In this document: one piece after another, positions 25,132-33,707 of the stretch
How the letters are laid out: every line of letters begins with the position of its first letter
Position numbering within the stretch: position 1 is the first letter of the stretch
Source: Sulfidibacter corallicola
GTDB lineage: Bacteria > Acidobacteriota > Holophagae > Acanthopleuribacterales > Acanthopleuribacteraceae
Assembly (NCBI RefSeq): GCF_017498545.1
Contig: NZ_CP071793.1
Location: forward strand, 310,001-374,000
DNA: 64,000 nucleotides
Direction: 5' to 3'
The notes under the pieces: model-generated
The model's database searches: none
What the model was told of the DNA's origin: nothing
Seen by the model: the letters and a program-made list of their open reading frames with translations, nothing else
Translations under genes and position numbers: made by a program

Positions 25132-26349
25132 TTATTTTGCGGGGACGAGTTTCACGTCGTAGCGGACCATTTCGTTTTCGTCATCCACGTTCTCGACCGT
25201 GTAGGCCTTGCCGTTGCGGAACACCATACGGGTCAGGCCCTGGCTGGAGTGTTTGTAGGAGCCCAGGTAGGCACCGGCCTTGTCGAAGATGTCGAACGTT
25301 TCGTGATTGTCGAGTACGTTGATGTCGTGGATGACCAACAAAGTGCCGTCCTCCAAAGCCTTCATCCCGAAAATCGGCATCTTGAATTTGGGGTATTCGG
25401 CTTTGACCAAGGCCCGGCGAACCATGTCCTGGTTGATCAATTGCTCGCCGCCGGCGGGTAACTGCGCCAGGATGGTTTCGTAGATGGGCGTGGTCAGCGC
25501 CTTGACTTCCGCTTCCGAAATGGCGATGGGGTCGTATTTGCGCTCGATGGTGAGCACGTGGTTCAAGTTCTTGTCGTACTTCTCGATGCGGTAGTGCTTC
25601 AGTCGCGGCGCCACGTAGAGATTGCCGTCGTCGTCGAAGGCCATGATGCCGGTTTCCCCGTTGGCGCCCAACTTGAACTGGGCGGCCAGGAAATCGACCC
25701 AAAATTCCTTGTCGTTGACGCGGGCCGGGTTGAATGCCGGCGAATCCACATGGCCAATCTCTTTCAAGGTTTTTTTCTCGGCGTCCATCAACGCGGTGGA
25801 AATACCCATGATCATGGTTTCCGCGTTGTAGTTCACGATCTGGCTGATCCGCCGCGTTCCGTCCGGGCTGAAGAGTGCGGCCGTTTCGATGTGGGTGAAG
25901 CTTTGGTTCGTGTCGCGGGTGACGAAGGCCATGTCCTTGTCGAACCAGGAGACATGGCTGACCGGGCCGAGTGCCTCGAACGCCACTGCCCGATCGTCCT
26001 TCAGGATTTGGAAACTGGTCATATTCTGGAATTCGCCGGGCCCGGCGCCGCGACTGCCGTAGGTTTTGACGTATTCTCCCTGCGGGTCGAATTCCACGAT
26101 GCGCGCACTCTTGGGGTCACCCACCAACATGTGACCCTTGGAATTGGCGGCGACCGTCACGGTAGGCCCGACCCAGAGGTAGTGATCCTCCTCGCCTGTT
26201 TCTGCGGTGATCCTCACTTCTTCCTTGAGTTCGAGCGTTTTGGCGATGCCCTTGGGTTTGATGCCGTTTTTGATGACGGGAGCCGGCTCCGCGGCATAAG
26301 TAATTGCTGTGAAAAGGAATATGGTCAGATAGGTAACAAATTTGTTCAC
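25132..26349 (-). CDS. Exported 6-bladed beta-propeller protein
   Basis: 405 residues from GTG 26349, which has GGGGGA just upstream; ATG 26394 would put 15 polar residues before the signal peptide. Signal peptide about 1-19 (V-N-K-F-V-T-Y-L-T-I-F-L-F). The mature part looks like the NHL/6-bladed family: V-G-D-P-K-S-A-R-I-V-E-F-D, Y-V-K-T-Y-G-S-R-G-A-G-P-G-E-F, and D-D-D-G-N-L-Y-V-A-P-R. This family is abundant in Bacteroidetes and Acidobacteriota; its ligands are unknown. The gene is single, converging on the small TTG-start gene across a shared terminator. Confidence 0.8.
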   Translation of the reverse strand: MNKFVTYLTIFLFTAITYAAEPAPVIKNGIKPKGIAKTLELKEEVRITAETGEEDHYLWVGPTVTVAANSKGHMLVGDPKSARIVEFDPQGEYVKTYGSRGAGPGEFQNMTSFQILKDDRAVAFEALGPVSHVSWFDKDMAFVTRDTNQSFTHIETAALFSPDGTRRISQIVNYNAETMIMGISTALMDAEKKTLKEIGHVDSPAFNPARVNDKEFWVDFLAAQFKLGANGETGIMAFDDDGNLYVAPRLKHYRIEKYDKNLNHVLTIERKYDPIAISEAEVKALTTPIYETILAQLPAGGEQLINQDMVRRALVKAEYPKFKMPIFGMKALEDGTLLVIHDINVLDNHETFDIFDKAGAYLGSYKHSSQGLTRMVFRNGKAYTVENVDDENEMVRYDVKLVPAK

Positions 26350-26765
26350 GAATTCCCCCGGTAATTTTTTTGAACAGAGTCCGGGCCGCGCCACAGATGG
26401 CGGCCGATGAAATGCCTGGACGTCGCGTCGAAGGAGGGACGCGACGATCTGAATGGAGCTTGGAAACGGGATAAATGTGGTTCCCTAGAGAAGGGCGCTG
26501 GGCCCGCACATTAAGGGCCTATCTCGGGAGCACATTCGGCATCGAAACACCCGTTTCCTTTTGCTCCCCCAGTCTGGAAGGGGGAGGAGATGCTTACACC
26601 TCGAACGAAAAAAATCGCATTTTTTTTGGAATCGGTCACAATGAGGATCAGCCAGGTGTCCCTACTTCATGAAGCGAAAACCCTTGCATGTCTCCCGCTC
26701 GCCCTCTCGACCTTGTGGGGATGACACGAATACCGATGTATGTCGCTTCGTTTCAGGAGGAACCA
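26350..26765. other. Divergent intergenic region with a stable hairpin
   Basis: The 416 bases between two divergent genes hold no credible frame. A 7-base GC stem (CTCCCCC at 26564-26570, GGGGGAG at 26580-26586) is visible, but neither strand has a U-run after it. The stretch 26600-26640 is A/T-rich (A7 and T8 runs). It presumably carries promoters for both flanking genes. Confidence 0.4.
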
Positions 26766-27500
26766 TTGAGTGAGATCGAATTCTATCAGTTTCCCGGCGG
26801 CTACGGACTCGGGAGTTTCAGTCCGTTCTGCCTCAAATTACAAGCCTACCTGCGCTTCATGGAGATTCCCTATCGCTTGATCAACTCGCGCGATACTTCG
26901 AAAGCGCCCACCAAGAAAATGCCCTACATCGTCGATAACGGCCAGGCCATCGGCGATTCGGGGATGATCATCGACCACCTGAAAACCCGCACCCAACGCG
27001 ACCCGGATACCTGGCTGTCGGCCGAGCAGCGGGCGGTCAGTACCGCATTGATTCACATGCTCGAAGATCATTTCGCCTGGACCATGGTGTACTCGCGCTG
27101 GCTGGACCCCGCCAACGACGAGACGCTGAGGCGCGTTTTCTTCGGGAGATTGGCCGCACCCTTGAAATGGTTGGTGGTGCCCATGCTGAAGAAAAGGGCG
27201 GGAAAATCCTTGTGGGCCCAAGGGCTCGGGCGTCACCCCCGAGACGAGATCTACCGCCAGGGCATCGAAGATCTGGAAGCCTTTGCGACCTGCCTCGGCG
27301 ACAAGCCCTTTCTGATGGGTGATCGGCCGGCGACGGTCGACACCGTGGCCTATGGATTTCTCGCCAACTTGCTGAGAGCCCCGTTTGCCTCGCCGCTCTT
27401 CGATGCCGCCAGATCGCACGCCAACATCACGGATTACGTCGATCGTTTGGAAAAGAAGTGGTTTCCCGAGGTGGAAGAACGCGCCAATCGGAAAGCCTGA
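26766..27500 (+). CDS. Glutathione S-transferase-like protein (FAX/metaxin type)
   Basis: 244 residues from TTG 26766, preceded by AGGAGG six bases away. In-frame ATGs upstream (26688 and others) would add unlikely residues and have no site. A thioredoxin-like N-terminal half opens with E-I-E-F-Y-Q-F-P and P-F-C-L-K-L-Q-A-Y-L-R, and contains K-K-M-P-Y-I-V-D-N-G and I-G-D-S-G-M-I-I. The all-helical C-terminal half includes the M-L-E-D-H-F-A-W-T-M-V-Y-S-R-W motif. This is the failed-axon-connections/metaxin branch of GSTs, common in bacteria and lacking a proven substrate. Confidence 0.82.
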   Translation: MSEIEFYQFPGGYGLGSFSPFCLKLQAYLRFMEIPYRLINSRDTSKAPTKKMPYIVDNGQAIGDSGMIIDHLKTRTQRDPDTWLSAEQRAVSTALIHMLEDHFAWTMVYSRWLDPANDETLRRVFFGRLAAPLKWLVVPMLKKRAGKSLWAQGLGRHPRDEIYRQGIEDLEAFATCLGDKPFLMGDRPATVDTVAYGFLANLLRAPFASPLFDAARSHANITDYVDRLEKKWFPEVEERANRKA

Positions 27501-27556
27501 CCCTCGCGCCCGGCCCACCGGCGGGGTGCGGTGTTCGGCGTTCGAAAACCGGGTCC

Positions 27557-27584
27557 GTCGTGGGTCGTGGGTCGTGGGTCGTGG
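27557..27584 (+). repeat. Four tandem GTCGTGG heptamers
   Basis: Exactly four copies of GTCGTGG stand head to tail, 40 bases upstream of the ECF sigma factor start. It is a simple microsatellite whose copy number could vary by slippage, changing the spacing of the leader. Confidence 0.85.
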
Positions 27585-27623
27585 TCAGGATAGGTGGCTC
27601 GATGATGAAAGAGGGTACGTGAG

Positions 27624-28523
27624 ATGAGCGGAAACGAAGCTGAATCGAAAGGTGAACTCGAGCGATTGTGCGAACGCGCGCTCGAGGGCGACCTGGAGGC
27701 CTTGGAAACCCTGATGGATCGCCTGCGGGATCCCGTCTACGGTTTGTCCCTGCGCATGTTGTTCCATCCTCAGGATGCCGAGGACGCCGCTCAGGAAATC
27801 GCCATTCGCATCTTGACTCATTTGAGCGAGTTTCGCGGCGAGGGCCGTTTTTTGAACTGGGCGATGCGCATTGCCGCCAATTATTTGATCAACGTCTGTC
27901 GGCGTCGGCGTTTGGAACGCTTGACGTTCAAGGATGTCGGCGAGGATTTGGATTCCGGATGGGACCAGGCCCGGCCGCTGCGGACCACCAGAGCCGAAAC
28001 GCGGTTGCTGGTCGAGGAAGTGAAAATCGGGTGCAGCATGGCGATCCTGATGTGCCTCGATCGAGGCAAACGCATGGCCTACATCCTCGGCGAAGTGCTG
28101 GAGGTGAGCAGCGAGGAGGGCGCCTACATCCTCGATATCAGCCCGGCCGCGTTTCGCAAACGGCTGTCGCGGGCGCGGGAGGCGCTGACGGACTTCATGT
28201 CGACCAAATGTGGCTTGGTGGATGCCGGCAATCGGTGTTCCTGTCCTGCCCGATTGCCGGTGGCCGTGGCCAAGCGACGGCTGGATCCCGAGCGGCTGCT
28301 GTTTGCGACGCACCCGCGTATCGCGTCGGATTCGACCGCCCGGGGAAGCGCCGATGCGCCCGAGGTCGATATGGCGGCCGTACACCGGACCATTCGCGAG
28401 GTGACCACGCTGGAAAAAGTGGCCGCGGTGTATCGATCCCATCCCCACTATCGCGGGCCGGACAGTTTTTCCAAAGCGGTGCGTGCCCTGGTCAAATCCG
28501 GGCGGTTTCGCAGCCTGACCTAG
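27624..28523 (+). CDS. ECF-type sigma factor with C-terminal extension
   Basis: 299 residues. Region 2 covers about 10-90 (A-L-E-T-L-M-D-R-L-R-D-P-V-Y, Q-D-A-E-D-A-A-Q-E-I-A-I-R). Region 4 lies at about 130-190 (A-Y-I-L-G-E-V-L-E-V-S-S-E-E-G-A, F-R-K-R-L-S-R-A-R). A 100-residue tail follows, containing T-K-C-G-L-V-D-A-G-N-R-C-S-C, a Cys-rich segment seen in a subset of ECF factors with regulatory tails. The Cys cluster could bind metal or sense redox state and so control the factor in place of an anti-sigma; none is adjacent. The family call is good, the regulation inferred. Confidence 0.82.
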   Translation: MSGNEAESKGELERLCERALEGDLEALETLMDRLRDPVYGLSLRMLFHPQDAEDAAQEIAIRILTHLSEFRGEGRFLNWAMRIAANYLINVCRRRRLERLTFKDVGEDLDSGWDQARPLRTTRAETRLLVEEVKIGCSMAILMCLDRGKRMAYILGEVLEVSSEEGAYILDISPAAFRKRLSRAREALTDFMSTKCGLVDAGNRCSCPARLPVAVAKRRLDPERLLFATHPRIASDSTARGSADAPEVDMAAVHRTIREVTTLEKVAAVYRSHPHYRGPDSFSKAVRALVKSGRFRSLT

Positions 28524-28570
28524 GGACGGAAAGCCCGCCGGCTGAACTTGTCGAAGCGATCCATGCTCAG

Positions 28571-28676
28571 AGTTCCCGCATGCTTTGAGGGTCGGCACGG
28601 CAGTAGGTTGGCCGGCCCGGCCGACAAAACGAAGCGACGCATGTAACGGAAATCGGTTACGCCAAAGAGCGAAGCA
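28571..28676 (+). repeat. Intergenic repeat, copy A
   Basis: A 106-base element running from AGTTCCCGCAT to GCCAAAGAGCGAAGCA. It shares the 14-mer GCAGTAGGTTGGCC and the 16-mer GCCAAAGAGCGAAGCA with copy C on the opposite strand. The distance from the first base of the 14-mer to the last of the 16-mer is 77 bases in both copies, which shows common origin rather than chance. Confidence 0.8.
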
Positions 28677-28718
28677 CAGCGTCTCCCTCGCGGCCCCAAT
28701 CCGAAGCCGGAAAGCCAA

Positions 28719-28773
28719 AGTCCCCGCATCGTGAGGGGGTCGTAAGGCCTGTAGATTGGGCCGCTGGCCCGAC
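28719..28773 (+). repeat. Intergenic repeat, partial copy B
   Basis: This 55-base segment repeats the first half of copy A in the same orientation with more divergence. The shared pattern is AGT-CCCGCAT, TGAGGG-GTCG, GGC-GTAG-TTGG and a final GGCCCGAC. The second half is not recognisable. Confidence 0.55.
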
Positions 28774-29015
28774 ACTTTTTGACGAACTCCCCGAACATCC
28801 GTGTGTTCTGGTTTCTAGTTTTATCTCCGGATTTTACAGAGTTTGTCTCATCAAGAGCCGCGAACAAGCGGGGCGGGCTGCCAGCTTGATTTCGGGAAAG
28901 AAACAACGCGGAGCGAGCCAAGATGGTGTTCCCGGCTTTCGAAAAGGGCCGTCGGGCAGGGCCGCGGCATACCGGCCCCGCTCGCAACATATACCGAAGC
29001 TCCTGCTTCTATTGG

Positions 29016-29122
29016 TGCTTCGCTCTTTGGCGTTTCGTATCTGCGCAGCCTTGATCGCTTCGAAGCGTCGGCCCGGCGGGCCAACCTACTGCGACGACGC
29101 CCCTCTCGCAAATGCGGGAACT
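29016..29122 (-). repeat. Intergenic repeat, copy C (inverted)
   Basis: An inverted counterpart of copy A, 107 bases long. The plus strand shows TGCTTCGCTCTTTGGC at 29016-29031 and GGCCAACCTACTGC at 29079-29092, the exact complements of the two anchors in copy A at the same spacing. Together with copy A it could fold as a very long imperfect inverted repeat. Confidence 0.8.
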
Positions 29123-29168
29123 CCCTAGCGATTCGCTTCGATTGGTAACCCAGGCTCTCGGCGTCGAC

Positions 29169-30389
29169 TCAGAAGGTGGCGCGGTCGCGGAAGATCTTCG
29201 CCAGCTTGGTGCCGTTCGTGCGAATGTCGAACTCTTCCTTGATGAACGCACGGGCCGCCTTGCCGATCCGGGCCAACTCTTCCGGACGATCCATGGCCTG
29301 GCGCAGGATATCGGCGAGCCCGTCCGGATCGCCGGAATGAATCAAATAGCTGTTTTGCCCGCTGTCGATCAGCTCGGCGATACCGCCAACCCGGGTGGAC
29401 ACACTGGGAATCTCCATCGACATGGCTTCCATCAACACGACGGGTACGCCCTCGGCGAACGAGGGCAATACGAACAAATGGGCCCTTTTCAGGGCGTCGA
29501 GCACGCCGTCCTGGGGAAGGGGACCCGTGAGGATGACCCGGTCGCCCAAGTCCAGCTCGTTGACCATGCGCTGCAGATCGGCCGCTTCGTCGCCGCCGCC
29601 GATGAGCTTGCACTGAAACTGGCGACCCTCGTCCTTGAGCTGTTTACAGGCCATCACCAGCAGCGCCTGGCCTTTGGTCGGCGTCAGGCGGCCGGTACAT
29701 ACGATCTGGAACACGTCTTTGTCCGGTTCCTTGCCCTCCGGCGTGTAGCGATCGGGGTCGACCCCGCAATGCACGATGGGGAACTTGTCGAGATCGCGGA
29801 CACCCACCAGACGAATCGCCTGGCCGCGCGCGAAATTGCTGATGCACACCACGAATTTGGCGTTCCGAATCTTTTCCGGCAGATTGATGGCCGCGATGCG
29901 ATAGAACACGTCCGGCCCGTGGAGGGTGAAGCTGTAGGTGGTGCCGAAGGCCCGGCAGGCGTACAGGGCGATCGAAGCCTCGCTGCCGCCGAAGTGAACG
30001 TGGACGTGTTTCAAGCCCCGCTTGCGCATTTGCCGAGCCAGCATGGCGGCCTCGATGAAATGAAAGATGGCCCAGAGCGTGTCGCGGGGGCGTCCCTGCT
30101 GCAGCTTGATCGCGTAGAAAAGCCCGCCCAAATAACCGATCGGGGCGCGCAGGAATTGGGAAACCTGGGCCTGTAGAACGGAGAAGATGTTCTGTTTCTT
30201 GAGGCAATAGGTGATTTCGAGTTGGGCCTTCTCGAATTCGGTGCCGCCGGCCAGCACCTGACCGGGATTCATGGTGAATGGATGTACTTTGATTCCCTGA
30301 GCCTCGATCTGTTCGATTTCGCGGTTGATGAAGGTGTGCGAGATCGCCGGATACTGGCTGCACAAATACGCCATTTGGTCCTGGGCCAT
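29169..30389 (-). CDS. Glycosyltransferase family 4
   Basis: 406 residues, GT-B fold. The N-terminal Rossmann half includes H-V-H-V-H-F-G-G-S-E-A-S and Y-S-F-T-L-H-G-P-D-V-F-Y. The C-terminal half has the nucleotide-sugar site: I-V-C-T-G-R-L-T-P-T-K-G, then the E-x7-E motif in F-A-E-G-V-P-V-V-L-M-E-A-M and P-S-V-S-T-R-V-G-G-I-A-E-L. It resembles WcaL/colanic acid-type retaining transferases. Third of three same-strand glycosyltransferase genes (97-base gap upstream), likely building a surface polysaccharide. Acceptor and sugar are not predictable. Confidence 0.88.
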   Translation of the reverse strand: MAQDQMAYLCSQYPAISHTFINREIEQIEAQGIKVHPFTMNPGQVLAGGTEFEKAQLEITYCLKKQNIFSVLQAQVSQFLRAPIGYLGGLFYAIKLQQGRPRDTLWAIFHFIEAAMLARQMRKRGLKHVHVHFGGSEASIALYACRAFGTTYSFTLHGPDVFYRIAAINLPEKIRNAKFVVCISNFARGQAIRLVGVRDLDKFPIVHCGVDPDRYTPEGKEPDKDVFQIVCTGRLTPTKGQALLVMACKQLKDEGRQFQCKLIGGGDEAADLQRMVNELDLGDRVILTGPLPQDGVLDALKRAHLFVLPSFAEGVPVVLMEAMSMEIPSVSTRVGGIAELIDSGQNSYLIHSGDPDGLADILRQAMDRPEELARIGKAARAFIKEEFDIRTNGTKLAKIFRDRATF

Positions 30390-30486
30390 TTAGCTCGTCC
30401 TCCCCTGCGCATCATACGGCGGGACGGGCTCCATTGCGTGCGGATGGTCGCCGCCGGGAGCTCGTGGTGCCGTGCACCGGTCATTG

Positions 30487-31488
30487 TTATTCATAAACAC
30501 TCATGTCTGGAATCCAAGGATGCGGAGGCATGTGCGATCCGTATCGCGTCACCTTCAGCGCGAGTTTGAGTTGGCGAAGGTGTAGTTTCATCGCCTGAGA
30601 CTTGCGCTGACCCTCCGGAGATTGGTCGCCGCGGTTTTTGACATACCGCAGCGAAAACCAAAGGCGCTCGATCCCCAACATCACCCAGGGTCCCAATCTG
30701 CCCCAATACTTATAGTAGTAGAGGCATTCGGCAAACAGGCGCAACAGGGTCAATTGTTTGCCGACCCGTTCGCCTTCGTCCGCGTTGGCACTACTGCCGC
30801 CCGCGGTGTGCTGCACGATGACGTGCGGCAGGATGTGTACCTCCCTGCCGGCCTTGGCGACGCGGCGGCACAGATCCCATTCTTCGAAATAAAGGAAAAA
30901 GCGATCGTCGAAGCCCCCCAGCCGCTTGTTCAGGTCGGCGGGAATCAGGAGAAAGGCGCCCACACACCAATCGACGCGTTTGGGGTGCGAGTGGTCCCAC
31001 CAAGTGTTGTCCATGCGGCCGAAGATTCGGCTGTTCCGGTACTTGTACTGCAGGCCGGTCAGCATGAAAATCTTGTCGAACACCGTCGGGAACATGCGTG
31101 CGGACGGTTGCAGTTCCCGGTGGTCGTTGATGAACCGCGGACCGACCATGCCGACCTTGGGATGGGCGTCCAAATAGGCGACGCACTGGGAAATGGCGTC
31201 GGGAGGCGGATAGGCATCCGGGTTGAGGATCAGGTGGTAATCGCCGGTGGCCTTGTCGAAACCCACGTTGTTGGCGGGCCCGAAGCCGAGGTTGGTGCCG
31301 GGCGTGACCAGAATGACCGACGGATGTTTCTCCTGAATCAGTTCCTCGGTGCCGTCGCCGGGGCTGTTGTTGACGACGATGATCTCGATACCGCCCTCGT
31401 GTTCGGTTTTAGCGAGGGTTTCCAGGCACTTATCTAAAAACTTCGAACTCTTGTAGTTGACGATGATGACCGAAACCTTGCCGGGCAT
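30487..31488 (-). CDS. Glycosyltransferase family 2 (rhamnosyltransferase-like)
   Basis: 333 residues with GAGAGGA before the ATG. GT-A fold: V-S-V-I-I-V-N-Y-K-S at the start, I-I-V-V-N-N-S-P-G-D-G-T, N-L-G-F-G-P-A-N-N-V-G-F, and the acidic L-I-L-N-P-D-A-Y site at about residue 92. W-C-V-G-A-F-L-L-I and F-F-L-Y-F-E-E-W-D-L-C-R-R follow, which is the WbbL/RfbF pattern. No membrane helix, so it acts at the cytoplasmic face on a lipid-linked acceptor. Middle gene of the glycan cluster. Confidence 0.9.
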   Translation of the reverse strand: MPGKVSVIIVNYKSSKFLDKCLETLAKTEHEGGIEIIVVNNSPGDGTEELIQEKHPSVILVTPGTNLGFGPANNVGFDKATGDYHLILNPDAYPPPDAISQCVAYLDAHPKVGMVGPRFINDHRELQPSARMFPTVFDKIFMLTGLQYKYRNSRIFGRMDNTWWDHSHPKRVDWCVGAFLLIPADLNKRLGGFDDRFFLYFEEWDLCRRVAKAGREVHILPHVIVQHTAGGSSANADEGERVGKQLTLLRLFAECLYYYKYWGRLGPWVMLGIERLWFSLRYVKNRGDQSPEGQRKSQAMKLHLRQLKLALKVTRYGSHMPPHPWIPDMSVYE

Positions 31489-31536
31489 TGCGATCCTCTC
31501 CGTTGCATTCGCTGATCGATTCGCGGGGCCGAACGA

Positions 31537-32721
31537 TCAAGGGGCGGGTTTGTTCTTATGGCGTTTGGTGCGGACCCATCCGAGCGAGCGTTGCTTGATG
31601 AGCGAGGCAACCACGATATAGGTTTTCCAGACGATATACCAGGGCAAATAGAACCCGATGCGAATCAGGCCGGAGACGCTGCCGTATTTGAGGCTGGCCA
31701 CGCCGTAGTGAAACACCAGCATGGCGAAGGCGGCCAGGGCACCGATGCGCACGAGGTTGGGGCCCAACGCGAGGGCCAGGATGATGGTCACCGCGATCGC
31801 GCTGACCGGGGGCATGACCACGTCGATAAAGGCTTCGAAGGCGGTCAGGCTGCCCGTCAGCGCCTTGCGGAGCTGGGGCCAGGCGTGCTGGCGGATCATC
31901 TGCATGCGTCCGCGCTCCCAGCGAACGCGCTGTGACTGAGCCTGCTGCGAGGTGATCGGCATTTGGGCCTTGACCCAGGCGAGATCCAGAAAACGGACCT
32001 TGTAACCGGCTTCCAGCAGGCGAAGGTGGTATTCGAGATCTTCCACGATCGAATGGGCCAGGTAGGGAACCTTGGAGAGCACCTCGCGGGAAAGACAGAA
32101 ACCGTTGCCGAAAATACCCGACGAAGCTTTGAACGGCGCCTTGCCGCGCGGTCGCAGGCCGTTGAAGGAGGCGAGGGCGAACTCCATCGCGACCGTACGC
32201 ATCGAATCCTTGGGATTCAACACGCCATAGAAGAGCTGGGTGGCCTTGGCGCCGTCGGCCAGGGCTTCGCTGATCGTCTGCAGCGCACGCGGGTGCATTT
32301 GTGTGTCGGCGTCGATGACCAGGAACGCGTCCCAGTCCTCTTCCAGCAGTTGGGTGAAGGCCTGGTGCAAACCCTGGCCCTTGCCCGGATTTTCATGGCG
32401 TTCCAAGACCCGGGCACCGGCCTTGGCGGCCTTTTCGGCGGTGTCGTCACTGCAATTGTCGGCGATGACGAACACGCAGTAGTGTTCCGCGGGGTATTCC
32501 TGTTGGGTCAACGCCTTGGTGACCGTTTCCGAAATCAGTAGGGTTTCATTGTGGGCCGGGATCACCACCGCGATGCGGCGCGGTCGGTCGTCCTTTTTCC
32601 CCTGGCGATAGGGAATCAAGGCTCCCACGGCCAAAAAACCCAGGTAGATCGAAGGTAAAAGGGCCAACACAAGGAAAAACCAGCCTGCGATATCTTTGGC
32701 CAGGATTAAATATTCCATCAT
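31537..32721 (-). CDS. Processive-type membrane glycosyltransferase family 2
   Basis: 394 residues (start MMEYLIL, or one codon later). An N-terminal helix at about 10-35 is followed by a GT2 domain with I-A-V-V-I-P-A-H-N-E, D-N-C-S-D-D-T, the D-A-D metal site (I-D-A-D-T-Q), E-D-L-E-Y, and Q-S-Q-R-V-R-W (the Q-x-x-R-W motif). Several C-terminal membrane helices lie at about 285-375. This is the BcsA/NodC/PgaC-like pattern, so it may extend or export a beta-linked polymer or transfer the first sugar. It is the first gene of the cluster. Confidence 0.87.
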   Translation of the reverse strand: MMEYLILAKDIAGWFFLVLALLPSIYLGFLAVGALIPYRQGKKDDRPRRIAVVIPAHNETLLISETVTKALTQQEYPAEHYCVFVIADNCSDDTAEKAAKAGARVLERHENPGKGQGLHQAFTQLLEEDWDAFLVIDADTQMHPRALQTISEALADGAKATQLFYGVLNPKDSMRTVAMEFALASFNGLRPRGKAPFKASSGIFGNGFCLSREVLSKVPYLAHSIVEDLEYHLRLLEAGYKVRFLDLAWVKAQMPITSQQAQSQRVRWERGRMQMIRQHAWPQLRKALTGSLTAFEAFIDVVMPPVSAIAVTIILALALGPNLVRIGALAAFAMLVFHYGVASLKYGSVSGLIRIGFYLPWYIVWKTYIVVASLIKQRSLGWVRTKRHKNKPAP

Positions 32722-33046
32722 GGTGGGACAATCCTCGAAGTGCGGCCATCGGAAACGGCGAAAATATCCGTTCGAATCAGGGCCTGGATGAGTGTTGGAA
32801 AGTCATCCGGTGAGAAAAATTCTCCTAGGGTGGGATGATCACGGCAAAAGTAACACGTAAGCGATGCCCGAGCAACCAAAGAGGTCGCGCCGTCCGGTGA
32901 AAGCAGGGCGGTCGCGCGAAGGCCGATGGGCAGCCCCGAGATGGGCCCGATGGGCGGTGTTTCGAGCGGCCCGTCCCGAGCCCTTTCTGGATTCCTGCCG
33001 TCGATGCGGTAAGATTTGGGCGCGAGCTTGAAAAGGGGAGTCATTC
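32722..33046. other. Divergent intergenic region upstream of the glycan genes
   Basis: 325 bases with no credible frame. It must carry promoters for the glycosyltransferase cluster (minus) and the hypothetical gene (plus). A GGTAAGATTT near 33008 could be a -10 element for the latter, but no convincing -35 stands in front of it. Confidence 0.4.
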
Positions 33047-33682
33047 TTGAGCGCCGACCCAGCAGAAGATCCACGTTTCGCCGAGCTGAAAGCCCTCCAG
33101 TCGGCACGACTGTGGGATACCTACCGCGACTTCGCCGAAAAGCCCGGGTACCGCGCCACCTGCGATTTCTTCTTCGGAGAGGTGTACCACACCGAGGATA
33201 CCCGTCGGCGCGACCGGGCGTTCGAATCCTTCTACGCCAACATCAGCCGGGTATTGGGTGGCGACATCGTGCGCTGTATGCGGCAAGTGATCGATTTGCA
33301 GAAGCTTACGGTGGAGCTGGATCTCTTGTGTGTTCGCGCCCTGATCGATTTGGACATTGCGCCCGGATTCGACATGCAGGCCTACGAACGGGCCTACCGC
33401 CACATGGGAGAACGGGATCGGCGGGAACGCCAGATTCGAATGTTGGTGGAGAATCTGTTCCTGACCCACAAAATCTTTCGGCGTTTCGGGATCGGCGTCG
33501 GCCTTCACGCACTTCACAAGTTCCATCGGCTTCGCGGCGACGATCAGGTGACCGGGTTTCTGTGGCGGGGTTACCAGGCCCTGCATCGGCTCTCGAGCGT
33601 GCGGCCCCTGGCGGAGGCCGTCGAACGGCGTGAAATGGAGCGGCTGCAGCGGATTTTCGAAAAGGGTGCGAACCGTTCCTGA
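33047..33682 (+). CDS. Hypothetical helical protein, TTG start
   Basis: 211 residues. The TTG start has GGGGAG six bases upstream. Predicted all-helical and soluble, rich in Arg and Leu, with the segment R-A-T-C-D-F-F-F-G-E-V-Y-H-T-E-D followed by R-R-R-D-R-A-F. It resembles an uncharacterised proteobacterial family with an F-F-L-x-E-I-Y-G-P-x-D motif, though I cannot name it. Its gene ends 25 bases from the convergent small gene at 33708. Confidence 0.65.
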   Translation: MSADPAEDPRFAELKALQSARLWDTYRDFAEKPGYRATCDFFFGEVYHTEDTRRRDRAFESFYANISRVLGGDIVRCMRQVIDLQKLTVELDLLCVRALIDLDIAPGFDMQAYERAYRHMGERDRRERQIRMLVENLFLTHKIFRRFGIGVGLHALHKFHRLRGDDQVTGFLWRGYQALHRLSSVRPLAEAVERREMERLQRIFEKGANRS

Positions 33683-33707
33683 TCCGGCCGGAATGTGTCG
33701 TCGGCGA

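Larger units (their letters stand above)
28524..29168. other. Non-coding block with intergenic repeats
   Basis: These 645 bases between the sigma factor (plus) and the GT4 gene (minus, ending at 29169) contain no convincing gene. They are largely occupied by three copies of a diverged repeat, listed separately. The centre (28780-28860) is AT-rich. Confidence 0.6.

Noticed and set aside
26564..26586. GC hairpin CTCCCCC/GGGGGAG as a terminator
   Set aside because: No U-run on either strand and no gene ends nearby; it lies between divergent starts.
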